A DNA stretch of 64,000 nt from Streptococcus sp. oral taxon 431 (GCF_023115445.1 NZ_JALDUI010000008.1:16287-80286), one strand, 5' to 3'. Positions 11,781 to 22,025 are shown, numbered from the stretch's first letter. Notes: generated from the letters alone by a model not told the origin. Program-made: numbers and translations.

Positions 11781-13160
11781 ATGCTAAAATTTCCAAAGGA
11801 TTTTGTCTGGGGGTCCTCAACTTCTGGACCACAGACAGAAGGACGAGTGCCTGGTGACGGCAAGGGAGATAATCTCTGGGATTATTGGTACCAAGTAGAG
11901 CCAAACCGTTACTACAATGATATTGGACCAGACAAAACGTCGACCTTCTATGAAAACTGGGAAAAGGATATCGAACTCTTGTTAGAAACTGGCCACACAG
12001 CCTTTCGAACTTCTATCCAGTGGTCTCGTATTTTCCCACAGGGCCGTGGAGAAGTCAACCCTCAAGGGGTGGCTTTCTACCGTCAGGTATTTGAAGCCAT
12101 CAAGGCCAAGGGTATTCGCCTCTTAGTCAATCTCTATCACTTTGACCTGCCTTTTGCCCTTCAAGAAGATGGAGATGGTTGGGAAAATAAAGCAACTATT
12201 AAAGCTTATGAAGACTATGCTCGTTTCTGTTTTGAGACCTACGGTGACCTTGTGGACCAATGGATTACCTTCAATGAGCCTATCGTTCCTGTAGAGTTTG
12301 GCTATTTTTATGATGCCCATTATCCACATAAGGTGGATGCCAAAGCAGCGGTTAAGGTTGCCTATCATACACAACTGGCGAGCACTCTTGCAGTTAAGGC
12401 TTGTCATGAAGTCTTGCCTAGTTCTAAGATTGGGATTGTCCTCAACTTGACACCAGCCTATCCACGTAGCCAACATCCTGCAGACGTGAAAGCTGCTCGC
12501 ATTGCTGACCTCTTCCAGGCACAATCTTTCCTAGATCCGTCTGTTTTAGGAGCTTATCCAGAAGAATTGGTGGAGATTTTAGCTGAGCATGATTTGCTGC
12601 CAGAATACACAGCCGAAGAATTGGAACTCATTCGTGAGAACACCGTTGACTTCCTAGGAGTCAACTACTACCAACCTTTGCGTGTTATGGCGCCGCGTTT
12701 TGCTAAGCATCCTGACAGTCCGCTCTTGCCAGAGCATTTCTATGAACCTTACGTCATGCCTGGTCGTAAGATCAATCCACACCGCGGTTGGGAAATCTAT
12801 GAGCAAGGAATTTATGACATTGCCCAAAATATCAAGGAAAACTACGGCAATATTGAGTGGATGCTGACAGAGAATGGGATGGGCGTTGAAGGTGAAGATA
12901 AATTCCGTGAAAATGGAATGATCCAGGATGATTACCGTATCGACTTTGTCAAAGGTCATCTGCGTGAGCTTCATCGTGCTATCGAAGACGGTGCCAACTG
13001 TAAAGGCTACTTGATCTGGACCTTTATCGATTGCTGGTCATGGCTCAATAGCTATAAAAACCGTTATGGTTTGGTCGAGCTTGACCTTGAAACGCAAGAA
13101 CGTCGCCTGAAAAAATCAGGCCACTGGTTCAAAGAACTCAGCGACAATAATGGATTTTAA
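11781..13160 (+). CDS. Glycoside hydrolase family 1 beta-glucosidase / 6-phospho-beta-glucosidase
   Basis: A 459-residue GH1 retaining glycosidase. The acid/base Glu is in TFNEP (E166) and the nucleophile in LTENG (E364); length is usual for the family. GH1 enzymes of streptococci often hydrolyse phosphorylated beta-glucosides brought in by PTS. Here the C-terminal sugar-site segment reads CWSWLNSYKNRYGLVELD, which has the S-K-Y spacing resembling phospho-binding enzymes but is not the textbook form, so the phosphate requirement is left open. No PTS gene is adjacent. The ATG at 11781 has AGAGG ahead. It is probably monocistronic from the promoter before the BOX element, with a strong bidirectional terminator after it. 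Confidence 0.85.
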   Translation: MLKFPKDFVWGSSTSGPQTEGRVPGDGKGDNLWDYWYQVEPNRYYNDIGPDKTSTFYENWEKDIELLLETGHTAFRTSIQWSRIFPQGRGEVNPQGVAFYRQVFEAIKAKGIRLLVNLYHFDLPFALQEDGDGWENKATIKAYEDYARFCFETYGDLVDQWITFNEPIVPVEFGYFYDAHYPHKVDAKAAVKVAYHTQLASTLAVKACHEVLPSSKIGIVLNLTPAYPRSQHPADVKAARIADLFQAQSFLDPSVLGAYPEELVEILAEHDLLPEYTAEELELIRENTVDFLGVNYYQPLRVMAPRFAKHPDSPLLPEHFYEPYVMPGRKINPHRGWEIYEQGIYDIAQNIKENYGNIEWMLTENGMGVEGEDKFRENGMIQDDYRIDFVKGHLRELHRAIEDGANCKGYLIWTFIDCWSWLNSYKNRYGLVELDLETQERRLKKSGHWFKELSDNNGF

Positions 13161-13181
13161 GCTACTTTTCAAATAGATTCA

Positions 13182-13234
13182 AAAAAACCATTGGAAATGA
13201 ACTCCTCGATTTGAGAGTTTCCAATGGTTTTTCT
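13182..13234. terminator. Bidirectional terminator between GH1 and rhomboid genes
   Basis: AAAACCATTGGAAA pairs with TTTCCAATGGTTTT with an A-run before and a T-run after. It serves both converging genes. Confidence 0.85.
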
Positions 13235-13238
13235 TGTT

Positions 13239-13913
13239 TTATAATAGTCCGATAAAAAGCATCAAGGCTGATAAAACAATGAAAGCTAGGCTTGCTAGAC
13301 CACGTTGGCCTGGACTGTAAATTTTTCGTTCGCCTCGAACTGGGAAGACGATAGCTAGTAATGCGCCACCGACAGCTCCACCTACGTGTCCAGTAAGACT
13401 GATACCAGGTATTAAAACACTACCTACTAGGTTGATGACCAAGAGGGAGAGATAGGATTGACCAAGCTGTTGGAGGTAGGGATTGCGTGAAGCATACCGA
13501 AGGACGACAATAGATGCGAACATGCCGTAGAGGGCAGTTGAAGCACCTGCGGTAATGGCATCAGGGCTAAAAACTAGGACAAAGAGATTTCCCATCATAC
13601 CTGATAGAAGGTAGATAAAGAAAAACTGTTTGGAGCCAAAGATTTGCTCCATCTGACGTCCCAAGAAGTAAAGGGATAGCATATTGACTAAAAAGTGCTC
13701 CAAGCCAATGTGGACAAAGGTTGCTGAGAATAGGCGCCAGATTTGTTCAGGCATGGCTTTGATTGCTGGGGGATAAACAGCTCCGAATTTATACAAGGTG
13801 GCTGCGCTTGTGTAATTGAAACCACTAGTTAGAAACATGAGTATAAAAACCAGGGTTGTCACGAGTAGAAAGAAGCTCGTGGCAGGATACCGACGATCAA
13901 AAATTTCTTTCAT
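13239..13913 (-). CDS. Rhomboid family intramembrane serine protease
   Basis: A 224-residue polytopic membrane protease. The catalytic Ser is in GAST (S125) and the catalytic His in TGHVGGAVGG (H176), giving the Ser-His dyad of rhomboids. A WRLFSATFVHIGLEHFLVNM segment matches the conserved L1 loop region. I chose the ATG at 13913 (MKEIFDRRYP) because it has GAGGAGG ahead. A longer frame to 14048 runs inside the cyclo-ligase gene. It overlaps that gene by 17 bases, so translation is coupled. Substrates are unknown. Confidence 0.92.
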   Translation of the reverse strand: MKEIFDRRYPATSFFLLVTTLVFILMFLTSGFNYTSAATLYKFGAVYPPAIKAMPEQIWRLFSATFVHIGLEHFLVNMLSLYFLGRQMEQIFGSKQFFFIYLLSGMMGNLFVLVFSPDAITAGASTALYGMFASIVVLRYASRNPYLQQLGQSYLSLLVINLVGSVLIPGISLTGHVGGAVGGALLAIVFPVRGERKIYSPGQRGLASLAFIVLSALMLFIGLL

Positions 13914-14436
13914 AGATGAGTACCTCCTCAACGGGAATATCATGTGGATCAGGATGGAAATCCTGAATCTGACAAGGATAAAGTGTGCTGATGGTGTGAC
14001 CAGTAAAATGCTCCAAGTAACGGTCGTAGTAGCCACCTCCATAGCCAACCCGATAAGCAGAAGGATTGAAAGCTAATCCAGGAACATGGATTAAGTCAAT
14101 CTGAGATGGCTCAAAGACAATAGCTTTCCCCTGTGGTTCAAGGAGACCAAAAGAATTTCTTTCGAGCTTCTCTGGTTCATAGAGCACCAGGTCCATTTTC
14201 CCTTGTGGATAAGTTTTGGGAATGAGGATAGTCTTCCCATCTTTTTGAGCTTGTTCGATGAGTTCAGCTGTCTGAAATTCATGAGGAAAAGATAGGTAAG
14301 TGGCAATAGTTTTTGCTTCCTTATAAAAAGGATGTTGAAAGAACTGCTCTGTGAGCCAATCGTTCATGCTCTGCTTTTCTTCCTTAGATAGAGACTTGAG
14401 TTCTTGTAAGACCTGCTTGCGTAAGCTTTTTTTCAT
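13897..14436 (-). CDS. 5-formyltetrahydrofolate cyclo-ligase
   Basis: A 179-residue ATP-dependent enzyme converting 5-formyl-THF to 5,10-methenyl-THF in folate metabolism. Family signatures are the C-terminal VPGLAFNPSAYRVGYGGGYYDRYL and the basic N-terminal helix (MKKSLRKQVLQELKSL). It lies 4 bases from the preceding deacetylase gene and overlaps the rhomboid gene, in one minus-strand transcript. The same neighbours (deacetylase, cyclo-ligase, rhomboid) are found together in pneumococci from memory. Length is normal and the call is firm. Confidence 0.95.
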   Translation of the reverse strand: MKKSLRKQVLQELKSLSKEEKQSMNDWLTEQFFQHPFYKEAKTIATYLSFPHEFQTAELIEQAQKDGKTILIPKTYPQGKMDLVLYEPEKLERNSFGLLEPQGKAIVFEPSQIDLIHVPGLAFNPSAYRVGYGGGYYDRYLEHFTGHTISTLYPCQIQDFHPDPHDIPVEEVLIYERNF

Positions 14437-14439
14437 AGT

Positions 14440-15570
14440 TTACTCCGCAACTTTCTTTGCTAAGAAGCTTGATACAGCTTCGACACCGATAGCTAGAGCT
14501 TCTTCTTTAGGACTCATCTTTGGATGGTGAAGGGCGTAGGGACTATCAATACCTAGCCAGAACATGACGCCAGGAACCTTTGAAAGAAGATACCCAAAGT
14601 CTTCTCCTGTCATGGCAGGTTCAATATCGATTAGTTCAATGCCCTCTTTTTCATCAAAGAAGGTCATCAATTCACGGGCTAGTTCAGGGTTGTTTTCGAC
14701 AGGCAAATAACCTCCCTGCTTGAGTTCAACTTCCACTTCCATATCAAAGGCAGCTGCCACACCTTCTGCGATAGCTTTGACACGTTTTTGAACCAAGAGA
14801 CTCATATTGTGTGTAAGAGCTCGAATGGTTCCATGTAAGAAGGCTGTATCAGCGATGACATTATTGGTTGTACCAGCTTGAAAAACACCGAAAGTGACAA
14901 CAGCTCCCTCGATAGGATCGACATTACGGCTGACAACCGACTGAACTTGGGTCACAAAATAGCTAGCTGCAACCAGAGCGTCGTTGGCTTCATGTGGAAA
15001 GGCAGCGTGACCGCCTTTACCCTTAAAGCGAATCTTAACTTCACATGTTCCTGCAAAGAGTGTATGGGTATTGGTCGCAATTTGTCCAACTTTTAAGTCT
15101 GGACGAACATGAAGTCCATAGAATTGGTCAGGCAACCAGTCGCCAAAAGCATCATCTTCATACATGAGCATACCACCTGCTTCGTTTTCTTCTGCAGGTT
15201 GGAAGAGAAAGAGGAGATTGTTTTTTGGTTGGTTTTCTAAAGCACGTTCGAGACTTCCCAGGGCAATGGTCATGTGAAAATCATGTCCACAAGCATGCAT
15301 GCGTTCTGGGTGCTGAGAGGCAAAAGGAAGACCTGTTTGTTCAACAATCGGGAGTCCGTCGATGTCTGTTCGCCAACCAATGGTACGTTCTGGCTGACTT
15401 CCTTGCAAGTAAACTAAAATACCTGTTCGCCAGGTACGAATCTGAACAAAATCCTTACCAGCTGTTAATGTTTCAATAACATTGAGTAAATAAGCGTGAG
15501 TCTTGAATTCTTCTAAACCAATCTCAGGAATTTGGTGAAGATCGCGTCGAGTTTGAATCAAATCTAACAT
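14440..15570 (-). CDS. N-acetyldiaminopimelate deacetylase (M20 peptidase family)
   Basis: A 376-residue M20-family metallohydrolase. Metal-site motifs are [10 protein letters not shown] and the catalytic/metal region PAEENEAGG. The dimerisation (lid) domain lies between about residues 170 and 290. The neighbour upstream is the tetrahydrodipicolinate acetyltransferase DapH. This pairing indicates the acetyl-blocked branch of the lysine pathway: the enzyme would remove acetate from N-acetyl-LL-diaminopimelate. Taken alone it would be called a hippurate-hydrolase-like amidohydrolase; context makes the DAP role more likely. The ATG at 15570 has GAAGGAAA ahead, and a hairpin separates it from dapH, allowing partial readthrough. 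Confidence 0.9.
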   Translation of the reverse strand: MLDLIQTRRDLHQIPEIGLEEFKTHAYLLNVIETLTAGKDFVQIRTWRTGILVYLQGSQPERTIGWRTDIDGLPIVEQTGLPFASQHPERMHACGHDFHMTIALGSLERALENQPKNNLLFLFQPAEENEAGGMLMYEDDAFGDWLPDQFYGLHVRPDLKVGQIATNTHTLFAGTCEVKIRFKGKGGHAAFPHEANDALVAASYFVTQVQSVVSRNVDPIEGAVVTFGVFQAGTTNNVIADTAFLHGTIRALTHNMSLLVQKRVKAIAEGVAAAFDMEVEVELKQGGYLPVENNPELARELMTFFDEKEGIELIDIEPAMTGEDFGYLLSKVPGVMFWLGIDSPYALHHPKMSPKEEALAIGVEAVSSFLAKKVAE

Positions 15571-15597
15571 AGTTAATTTCCTTCTATTGATACGAGA

Positions 15598-15626
15598 AAG
15601 AGGCTGGAAATATTTCCGCCTCTGTT
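15598..15626 (-). terminator. Hairpin/attenuating terminator between dapH and the deacetylase
   Basis: Minus-strand AGAGGCGGAAA-TA-TTTCCAGCCTCTTT, with one bulge on each side and a short T-run. It starts 6 bases after the dapH stop. Because the next gene follows at once, it may attenuate rather than end the transcript. Confidence 0.6.
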
Positions 15627-15631
15627 ACTAA

Positions 15632-16330
15632 TTACAAGGTGCGAAGCGCATCCTCTAGCGCTGTTTTTTGTTGGGTTTGGCTATCGATTTCCTTGATAAC
15701 ACGAGCTGGGACACCTGCTACCACAACATTTTCAGGAACATCTTGAGTGACGATAGCGCCTGCTGCAACAACAGAACCACTACCGATTTGAACACCTTCG
15801 ATAACTACAGCGTTAGCACCGATGAGAACATTGTCACCGACACGGACAGGTTCAGCACTAGCTGGCTCGATAACGCCTGCAAGAACAGCACCTGCACCAA
15901 CGTGGCTATTTTTACCGACAATAGCGCGTCCACCAAGGATAGCTCCCATATCAATCATAGTGCCAGATCCGATTTCTGCACCGATATTGATAACAGCCCC
16001 CATCATGATAACAGCGTTGTCGCCAATCTCAACCTGGTCACGGATGATAGCACCTGGCTCGATACGCGCATTGATATCACGTTTATCAAGGAGAGGCACA
16101 GCAGAGTTGCGAGCATCTTGTTCAACAACATAGTCCTTGTTTTCTGTAAGTCCTTCAAGAAGTGGAGCGATATCTTTCCAGTCTCCAAAAAGAACATTCC
16201 CAAGCTTGATAACAGAGGCAGGGATAGCTCCAGCAAGTTGCCCCTCAAAGGTCACTTTTACACTTGTCTTTTTCTCAGCATTTGCGATAAATTGGATAAT
16301 TTCTTGTGCATTCATTTTTGTAGCAGTCAT
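15632..16330 (-). CDS. dapH: 2,3,4,5-tetrahydropyridine-2,6-dicarboxylate N-acetyltransferase
   Basis: A 232-residue left-handed beta-helix acyltransferase. The N-terminal ~80 residues are mixed alpha/beta; from about residue 90 the hexapeptide repeat is plain ([35 protein letters not shown]). It transfers an acetyl group to tetrahydrodipicolinate in lysine and diaminopimelate synthesis. Streptococci use lysine in peptidoglycan, so this feeds cell-wall as well as protein synthesis. The ATG at 16330 has GAGGAG ahead, and an extended -10 box (TGGTAGAAT) lies about 32 bases upstream. It is followed by the deacetylase of the same pathway. Confidence 0.95.
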   Translation of the reverse strand: MTATKMNAQEIIQFIANAEKKTSVKVTFEGQLAGAIPASVIKLGNVLFGDWKDIAPLLEGLTENKDYVVEQDARNSAVPLLDKRDINARIEPGAIIRDQVEIGDNAVIMMGAVINIGAEIGSGTMIDMGAILGGRAIVGKNSHVGAGAVLAGVIEPASAEPVRVGDNVLIGANAVVIEGVQIGSGSVVAAGAIVTQDVPENVVVAGVPARVIKEIDSQTQQKTALEDALRTL

Positions 16331-16361
16331 AGGTGTCTCCTCACTCTTTGTAATGCTTACT

Positions 16362-16370
16362 ATTCTACCA
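16362..16370 (-). promoter_or_regulatory. Extended -10 promoter of dapH
   Basis: Minus-strand TGGTAGAAT, with TAGAAT at 16367-16362, lies 31 bases before the dapH ATG and just after the terminator of the EamA gene. Confidence 0.6.
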
Positions 16371-16394
16371 AAAAAGGCTTCAATTTTGAAGCCT
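16370..16394 (-). terminator. Terminator of the EamA transporter gene
   Basis: Minus-strand AGGCTTCAA-AA-TTGAAGCCT followed by TTTTT. It is a perfect nine-base stem about 20 bases after the stop codon. Confidence 0.85.
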
Positions 16395-16414
16395 TAAGTG
16401 TTAAAAGAAGGTGT

Positions 16415-17326
16415 TTAATTCTTGGATTTAGATTCTTCGATGGACAAGAAAACCATAGGAACGATAATCAAAATCATGGCCAGTACCAAGAAACCATCCA
16501 GAACCATGCCAAGGAAAAGAACACTAAGAATAGCAGAGGATAGCGGTTCGCTTGCACTGACGACTGACACCACCAATGGGGAAACGAGAGAGACAGCCTT
16601 CATCGATAGGAAAAAGGCAAAGGCAGTTCCCAAAAAGGCAATAGTCAAACAAATACAGATACTGATGGCATCAACCTGGAAGCTAATCTTATAAACGGGG
16701 TAGAGAAAATTACTAAAAAGGCCCGCGATAATCATTCCCCAACCAACAGTTGGCACAAAACCGTATTTTTTAGCAAAGCGTTGGGGTAAGATAACATTGA
16801 ACATGACACCTAAGGCACTGAGAAGTCCTGTCAGTAAAGCAAGAGGAGTGATGGATAGCTTAGACAAATCGCCTTTGGTAGCCATCAAAAAGACCCCGAG
16901 CATAGCAGTCAAAACATAGAAAATTGCTTTTTTAGAAGCTTTTTTCTTGTAGATGATGCGATTATATAGAAGTATAAAGACAGGACTGATAAATTGGAGG
17001 ATGGTGGCAGTGGTAGCGTTGGAATACTCGACACAGAGATAGAAGAAAAACTGAACAGAAAAAATCCCTAAGATGGCATAGGCCAGAAAAGGCAGGTAAT
17101 TGTTTCGATTTTTCCAGATCTCGAAGAGTTGGGACCGGAGTTTAAGACTAGATAAGACGATTACGAAACCACCTGCGACGAGTAGACGCATAGAAGTAAT
17201 CCACCCTGAAGATACTTGATAATGTGAAAAAAAGTACTCTCCTAAGATTCCACAGATCCCCCAGATCAAGCCAGATAAGAGAGAATAAATGGTTCCCTTA
17301 AAAATATTCTTTTGATATTTATTCAT
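16415..17326 (-). CDS. EamA/DMT-family transporter
   Basis: A 303-residue membrane protein with about ten hydrophobic helices in two homologous halves, the layout of drug/metabolite transporters (EamA). Recognisable elements are the SGLIWGICG stretch in helix 1 and the FISPVFILLYNRIIYKKKASKKA loop closing the first half. Transport substrate is unknown; family members export amino acids, sugars or nucleosides. The ATG at 17326 (MNKYQKN) has no ribosome binding site, but a TACAAT box lies just before it, suggesting a leaderless mRNA. A longer in-frame start at 17380 lies inside the PBP1b terminator and is therefore unlikely. Confidence 0.85.
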   Translation of the reverse strand: MNKYQKNIFKGTIYSLLSGLIWGICGILGEYFFSHYQVSSGWITSMRLLVAGGFVIVLSSLKLRSQLFEIWKNRNNYLPFLAYAILGIFSVQFFFYLCVEYSNATTATILQFISPVFILLYNRIIYKKKASKKAIFYVLTAMLGVFLMATKGDLSKLSITPLALLTGLLSALGVMFNVILPQRFAKKYGFVPTVGWGMIIAGLFSNFLYPVYKISFQVDAISICICLTIAFLGTAFAFFLSMKAVSLVSPLVVSVVSASEPLSSAILSVLFLGMVLDGFLVLAMILIIVPMVFLSIEESKSKN

Positions 17327-17332
17327 GTTGCT

Positions 17333-17341
17333 ATTGTACCA
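17333..17341 (-). promoter_or_regulatory. Extended -10 promoter giving a probable leaderless EamA mRNA
   Basis: Minus-strand TGGTACAAT (TACAAT at 17338-17333) is followed by six bases and the ATG at 17326. The usual start distance puts +1 at the A of the ATG. Confidence 0.55.
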
Positions 17342-17356
17342 TGAAATGAAAAAAGA

Positions 17357-17396
17357 AAAAAGAGAGTGGAGAAAAATCATTTCTTTCCCACTCTCA
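17357..17396 (-). terminator. Terminator of the PBP1b gene
   Basis: Minus-strand GAGAGTGGG, a loop of about 17 bases, CTCCACTCTC and TTTTTT. The stem lies 75 bases after the annotated stop, but only ~15 bases after the stop of the frame that continues the Ser/Asn tail. Confidence 0.8.
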
Positions 17397-17470
17397 ATGA
17401 TTGTGCTAGTTAGCGCTGTTGATTGCTACTTCTGTTATTGGAACTAGAGCTACTATTACTGTTCCCGTTA

Positions 17471-19906
17471 CTAGTTAGAAGTATTACTACGATTATTATT
17501 GTTACTACTATTGTTATTGTTTGATGAGGAAGAAGATGCTTTTGGTAGGCTTCCTAAAATGGTGTTCCAAGCGTTTTGGTAGTCAGCATCACTTCCACCA
17601 ATAGCGAATTTATAAGTGGTAGTCGGAGCACCAGCTTGGTTAGCCCAGTAACTTGTTACCATTTCACCAGTCACATTAACCTCTTTACCATTGATAGTAA
17701 CCTTACCTGGTTTTTGACCAGTTGATTTGAGGACTTGAGATGAAGTGACACTTGAGTCGAGACTAAAGCGTTCTGAACCCCAAGAAGAAGGGGCTGCTTG
17801 TTGAATGGCATTTACCAGATGAGCCATATATTTTGCATTACGGTAGTGTCCTGCACCTTTACCAAGTGGTCGGTTATCATCATGACCAAGCCAACCACCA
17901 AGGGTTAATCTTGGAGTTGAAAGCATGAGCCACATATCGCCATCTTCATTGGTCGTACCAGTTTTACCAATCCAGTCAGCACCCGCTAAACTTGGGTTGA
18001 TAGTGGCAAGATCGCTCTGGAAGCTTGAAGTCACTTGGGAAGAAATAACATCTCTTAGTAAGCTCTGCATAATGGTTGCAGTTGCTTTAGAGTAGACTTG
18101 TACAGGTTCATCTTTGTGCTCATAGATAACCTCGCCGCTGGTTTTTTCGATTTTCGAAATCATGTATTTTTTATGGTAAACACCATTGTTAGCCAAGGTT
18201 TGGTAGCCATTTGTATGCTGGGCTACAGTGACATCGATTCCTCCCCCCATAGGAAGACTTTCAATGCCATATTCTGGAATCTCGTAGCCCATTTTTTCCA
18301 TGTAGGAACGGACATCAACTCCTTTTTGAAGAAGTAACTGATAGGTCCAGTAGGCTGGGATATTCCAAGAGTAATTCAGAGCTTCTTTCAGACTCATCAT
18401 GGCAGTACCAGAACTATTGACATACATGATAGGATTTCCGTTAGAGAAGTTAGTTGGGTAGTTAGATAAGATGCTTGCACTTCCCATCAAACCTTGGTCA
18501 ATCGCAATACTGTAGGCTAGGATTGGTTTAGTAGTTGAAGCAGGAGACCTTTTAGTGTTAAAGGCGTGGTTGTTTTGATTACTTTGGTAATCACGACCAC
18601 CGACAAATCCTAAAATGGCGCCTGTTTGGTTATCCATCAAGACATTTCCGACTTCTGGTTGACCAGTATCATCATCGACAAGGTAGCCATAGTTTGCAAC
18701 TGCACCTTGCATGGCTGTATGGATAGCTTTATCAATTGTAGTTGTGATACGGTAACCACCATTTTGAATCTCTTTTTCAGCCAATTCATGATAAGATTTT
18801 TGGATAGATTCGTTCTTTAGTTCTGGTGCAGAAACGTTATCTTTTTTGACCAGATAATCGTACATGAGGTTCGTCGCCTCATCAAGCGCAGTGAAGTAGA
18901 GGAAACCTTTAGCAGTTACGTTGACATTTTCTGCTGGCAAGAAGTCTTTCTTAATATCGTACGCTTTATAGGTTTCGTAATCTTCTTGGCTAAGAACTCC
19001 AGTTCTGTACATATTGTAGAGAACATCTTTTGAGCGCTTGATTCCAAGTTCAATATCTTCTTCGCTCTTCATCTCACCAGTAGACTCATAAGGTGAGTAG
19101 GAAATGGGGCTTTGTGGTAAACCTGCTAGGAAAGCTGCTTGAGGAATGGTTAGTTTGCTAGCATCCACTCCGAAAATTCCAGTTGCAGCCTGCTGAGCAC
19201 CTGCGATATTTTGTCCCTTGTTATTGCGACCAAAAGGTGCAACATTTAGATAGGTAGTCAGGATTTCATCCTTATTCATAGCACGTTCTAGGGCTAGAGC
19301 ATCTACGATTTCACTGGCTTTACGAGCAAGCGTAGGAGCATCACCAACTACTTGTTGTTTGATGAGCTGTTGTGTTAGGGTAGAACCACCACTCGAAGAA
19401 CCAAGGCCGATAAAGTTTCCTAGACTGGCACGAATGACCGCTTTAGGAACGACACCATTGTGCTCTGCAAAGTGTTCGTCCTCGGTTGCAACGATAGCTT
19501 GCTTGAGATTATCTGAAATGGCATCTGATGACACAGATGTGCGAAGTAGATCGCTTTCAATAGCCCCAATCATAGAACCATCTGCATAGCGAATCTCAGA
19601 AATAGATGAAATATTGTTGACCTGTTTAACCAAATCCTCCGTTTGAGGGACACTAACTTGATCAAAGAGAGAAACAGCATACCCCAAAACAACCCCAGTC
19701 CCGAGGAGACCGCCAATAAAAGCTAGGATGCAAAGTGTGTTAAAAGTTGCTTTTATTCCAAGTAAAATCTTGGCCCCAATAGTCCAAATGGTTAGTTTTG
19801 TTTTGACTTTCTTATTTTTATCTGGATTTTTTTTGGAAGTTGTTAATTTTAGAGACCGAAGTAAGGCCAGTCCTTTTTGTTTGATTCTTGTTACATGTTT
19901 GTTCAT
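17471..19906 (-). CDS. pbp1b: Class A penicillin-binding protein 1b
   Basis: An 811-residue bifunctional peptidoglycan synthase. After a basic cytoplasmic head there is one membrane anchor near residues 50-75. The GT51 glycosyltransferase domain follows (catalytic-Glu region [12 protein letters not shown] and [13 protein letters not shown]). The transpeptidase domain shows the active Ser in [11 protein letters not shown] and KTGTTNEDG. The C-terminus is a low-complexity Ser/Asn tail ([14 protein letters not shown]). The ATG at 19906 has GAGGAATTCT ahead; the GTG at 19918 is part of that site. Beyond the stop, the +1 frame continues a Ser/Asn/Arg/Gln tail to 17410, so the end has probably suffered a frameshift. 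Catalytic domains are intact. Confidence 0.96.
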   Translation of the reverse strand: MNKHVTRIKQKGLALLRSLKLTTSKKNPDKNKKVKTKLTIWTIGAKILLGIKATFNTLCILAFIGGLLGTGVVLGYAVSLFDQVSVPQTEDLVKQVNNISSISEIRYADGSMIGAIESDLLRTSVSSDAISDNLKQAIVATEDEHFAEHNGVVPKAVIRASLGNFIGLGSSSGGSTLTQQLIKQQVVGDAPTLARKASEIVDALALERAMNKDEILTTYLNVAPFGRNNKGQNIAGAQQAATGIFGVDASKLTIPQAAFLAGLPQSPISYSPYESTGEMKSEEDIELGIKRSKDVLYNMYRTGVLSQEDYETYKAYDIKKDFLPAENVNVTAKGFLYFTALDEATNLMYDYLVKKDNVSAPELKNESIQKSYHELAEKEIQNGGYRITTTIDKAIHTAMQGAVANYGYLVDDDTGQPEVGNVLMDNQTGAILGFVGGRDYQSNQNNHAFNTKRSPASTTKPILAYSIAIDQGLMGSASILSNYPTNFSNGNPIMYVNSSGTAMMSLKEALNYSWNIPAYWTYQLLLQKGVDVRSYMEKMGYEIPEYGIESLPMGGGIDVTVAQHTNGYQTLANNGVYHKKYMISKIEKTSGEVIYEHKDEPVQVYSKATATIMQSLLRDVISSQVTSSFQSDLATINPSLAGADWIGKTGTTNEDGDMWLMLSTPRLTLGGWLGHDDNRPLGKGAGHYRNAKYMAHLVNAIQQAAPSSWGSERFSLDSSVTSSQVLKSTGQKPGKVTINGKEVNVTGEMVTSYWANQAGAPTTTYKFAIGGSDADYQNAWNTILGSLPKASSSSSNNNNSSNNNNRSNTSN

Positions 19907-19926
19907 AGAATTCCTCACTCTTTATT

Positions 19927-19935
19927 ATTATACCA
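19927..19935 (-). promoter_or_regulatory. Extended -10 promoter of pbp1b
   Basis: Minus-strand TGGTATAAT, TATAAT at 19932-19927, 21 bases before the chosen ATG. Confidence 0.6.
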
Positions 19936-20010
19936 TAAAAGCAATTATTGCAAGAAATTAGGCTTAGAACAGGGCTTTGGATAGGGATTGGGTCTTGAGA
20001 TTTAGACATT

Positions 20011-20041
20011 GAAAAAAGCCAGATTTAAACTAAATCTGACT
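20011..20041 (-). terminator. Terminator of gpsA-galU
   Basis: Minus-strand CAGATTTAGTTTAAATCTG followed by GCTTTTTTC, a strong short hairpin with T-run about 15 bases after the galU stop. Confidence 0.8.
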
Positions 20042-20055
20042 GTTTGACAAATTGT

Positions 20056-20955
20056 TTATTTGTCTCCTGAAAGTTCTTTTCCAAGATCAATCAAGTAGTC
20101 CTTCAAGTGGTCTTTGACTTGTGGATGTTTGAGAGCGTATTCGATGGAAGTCTTCATAAATCCAAACTTGTCTCCAACATCATAACGAGCACCCTTGAAT
20201 TCACGAGCAAATACTCGTTGAGTTTTGTTGAGAGTATCGATGGCATCTGTTAGCTGGATTTCATTTCCGGCACCAGGTGTTTGATTTTCAAGGATACCGA
20301 AAATCTCTGGTGTGAGGAGATAACGGCCAATAATGGCTAGATCACTTGGTGCGTCTTCAGGTGCTGGTTTTTCAACGAAGGTTTCAACACTGTAAAGACC
20401 ATCTTTGCCTTCTCCTTGAGGAGCGATGACACCGTATGAAGAAACTTCTTCGTGTGGGACAGGCATTACGGCGATAGTAGAAGCGTGAGTCTTCTCATAA
20501 TCATTCATGAGTTGCTTGGTCAATGGAACAGCTTTGTCATCAGTGATATCCATGAGGTCATCTCCAAGCATGACCACAAAAGGTTCATTTCCGACGAAAG
20601 CCTTTGCTTGTAAGACGGCATCTCCGAGTCCACGTGGGTGTGTTTGACGGATGAAGTGAAGACGCATACCAGTTGTTTCATCAACTAGCTTCAAAAGGTC
20701 TGTTTTTCCTTTTTCCTTGAGGTTGTATTCTAGTTCAAAGTTTGAGTCAAAGTGATCTTCGATAGAACGTTTTGACTTTCCTGTTACCACAAGAATGTCC
20801 TCAATTCCAGACTTGAGAGCTTCTTCAACGATAAACTGGATGGTTGGTTTATCCACGATTGGCAACATTTCTTTGGCCAAAGCTTTAGTTGCAGGTAGGA
20901 AACGAGTTCCAAGTCCCGCAGCAGGGATAACGGCTTTTCTAACTTTTTGCTTCAT
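20056..20955 (-). CDS. galU: UTP--glucose-1-phosphate uridylyltransferase
   Basis: A 299-residue nucleotidyltransferase making UDP-glucose, used for capsule, glycolipids, teichoic acid and as donor for Gtf3-like and GT8 enzymes such as those in this window. The nucleotide-binding motif [19 protein letters not shown] stands at the N-terminus, and the sugar-site segment [12 protein letters not shown] and the GKYLL-like [12 protein letters not shown] are present. The ATG at 20955 has AAAGGAAG ahead and is 21 bases downstream of gpsA, so they form a two-gene operon. Length and motifs are usual. Confidence 0.97.
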   Translation of the reverse strand: MKQKVRKAVIPAAGLGTRFLPATKALAKEMLPIVDKPTIQFIVEEALKSGIEDILVVTGKSKRSIEDHFDSNFELEYNLKEKGKTDLLKLVDETTGMRLHFIRQTHPRGLGDAVLQAKAFVGNEPFVVMLGDDLMDITDDKAVPLTKQLMNDYEKTHASTIAVMPVPHEEVSSYGVIAPQGEGKDGLYSVETFVEKPAPEDAPSDLAIIGRYLLTPEIFGILENQTPGAGNEIQLTDAIDTLNKTQRVFAREFKGARYDVGDKFGFMKTSIEYALKHPQVKDHLKDYLIDLGKELSGDK

Positions 20956-20976
20956 GAGCTTCCTTTCTAACGGTGA

Positions 20977-21993
20977 CTAAGACCACTCGTTCTCTGCCTT
21001 GAACTCATTGCTCATGAGTTCAGAAACGGCATCCTTAATATTAACATTTTCATAAATAACTTGGTAAATGGCTTGGGTAATAGGCATATAAACTCCGAGT
21101 TCTTGCGCCAATTCGTAAGCAGCTTTGGTTGTTGAAATTCCTTCAATGACCATTCCCATATTTGCTTCGATATCTGCCAAGGCTTCGCCACGCCCAAGAG
21201 CATCTCCTGCACGCCAGTTACGTGAGTGGACAGAAGTTCCGGTAACGATTAAATCTCCAACCCCAGAAAGTCCACTGTAAGTTAATGGATTTGCTCCAAG
21301 TTTAACTCCCAGACGGGTAATTTCTGCCAGCCCGCGCGTGATAATAGCAGCTTTGGCATTATCCCCAAATCCAAGTCCATGAAGGGCACCTGCACCAACA
21401 GCGATGATATTTTTAAGAGCACCAGCTGTTTCCACTCCGATCACATCCGTATTGGTATAAAGGCGGAAGTAGTGGTTACTAAAGAGTGTCTGAACATATT
21501 GAGCAGTTTGTAAATCCTTGGATGCAGCCGTAATCAAGGTGATGTCACGTACAATCGTTTCTTCCGCATGGCTAGGACCAGATACAACCACAATCTCACT
21601 ACGCAATTCTTCAGGGATTTCTTCTTCTAGAATGGTTGAAAGGCGTTTGTGGCTATTGGGTTCGAGGCCTTTTGAAGCATGCATGACCACCACTTTATGA
21701 TCCAAAACAGCAGCCACTTGTTGAGCTACCAATCTGGTCACCTTGGTTGGCACCACAAACAAGACAGCATCAACACCCTTCAAGGCTTCTGCCAAATCAT
21801 GATAGGCAACAATTTTTTCGTCTAATACAGTATCCTTAAAATAGCGTTTGTTAGTATGTTGTGTATTGATTTCGTCAATTTGATCAGGAATATTTCCCCA
21901 GATACGCACTTGGTGTCCGTTGTCATTAAGAACTTGTGACAGTGCAGTACCCCATGAACCAGGCCCTAAAACAGCGATGGTTTGTTTGTCCAT
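20977..21993 (-). CDS. gpsA: Glycerol-3-phosphate dehydrogenase [NAD(P)+]
   Basis: A 338-residue enzyme reducing dihydroxyacetone phosphate to sn-glycerol-3-phosphate for phospholipid and lipoteichoic acid synthesis. The N-terminal Rossmann motif is [11 protein letters not shown]. The catalytic domain carries [20 protein letters not shown] with the conserved Lys. I chose the ATG at 21993 ([10 protein letters not shown]) because it has GGAGG ahead; an open extension to 22050 is not expected to be translated. An extended -10 box (TGGTAGAAT, 22034-22026) precedes it. It is co-transcribed with galU. Confidence 0.97.
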   Translation of the reverse strand: MDKQTIAVLGPGSWGTALSQVLNDNGHQVRIWGNIPDQIDEINTQHTNKRYFKDTVLDEKIVAYHDLAEALKGVDAVLFVVPTKVTRLVAQQVAAVLDHKVVVMHASKGLEPNSHKRLSTILEEEIPEELRSEIVVVSGPSHAEETIVRDITLITAASKDLQTAQYVQTLFSNHYFRLYTNTDVIGVETAGALKNIIAVGAGALHGLGFGDNAKAAIITRGLAEITRLGVKLGANPLTYSGLSGVGDLIVTGTSVHSRNWRAGDALGRGEALADIEANMGMVIEGISTTKAAYELAQELGVYMPITQAIYQVIYENVNIKDAVSELMSNEFKAENEWS

Positions 21994-22025
21994 ATTTTCC
22001 TCCTTCTGAGAAAGCACTTTCTTAT

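Noticed and set aside
11601..11863. Minus-strand ORF covering the BOX element and GH1 start
   Set aside because: BOX-derived chance frame opposite a well-supported gene.
15668..16543. A 291-codon plus-strand frame opposite dapH
   Set aside because: Mirrors the hexapeptide-repeat gene; composition is low-complexity Asp/Asn/Ser/Thr and there is no ribosome binding site or conserved motif.
17327..17380. Earlier EamA start (MIFLHSLFSFF)
   Set aside because: The extra codons lie inside the PBP1b terminator hairpin and before the -10 box of the gene.
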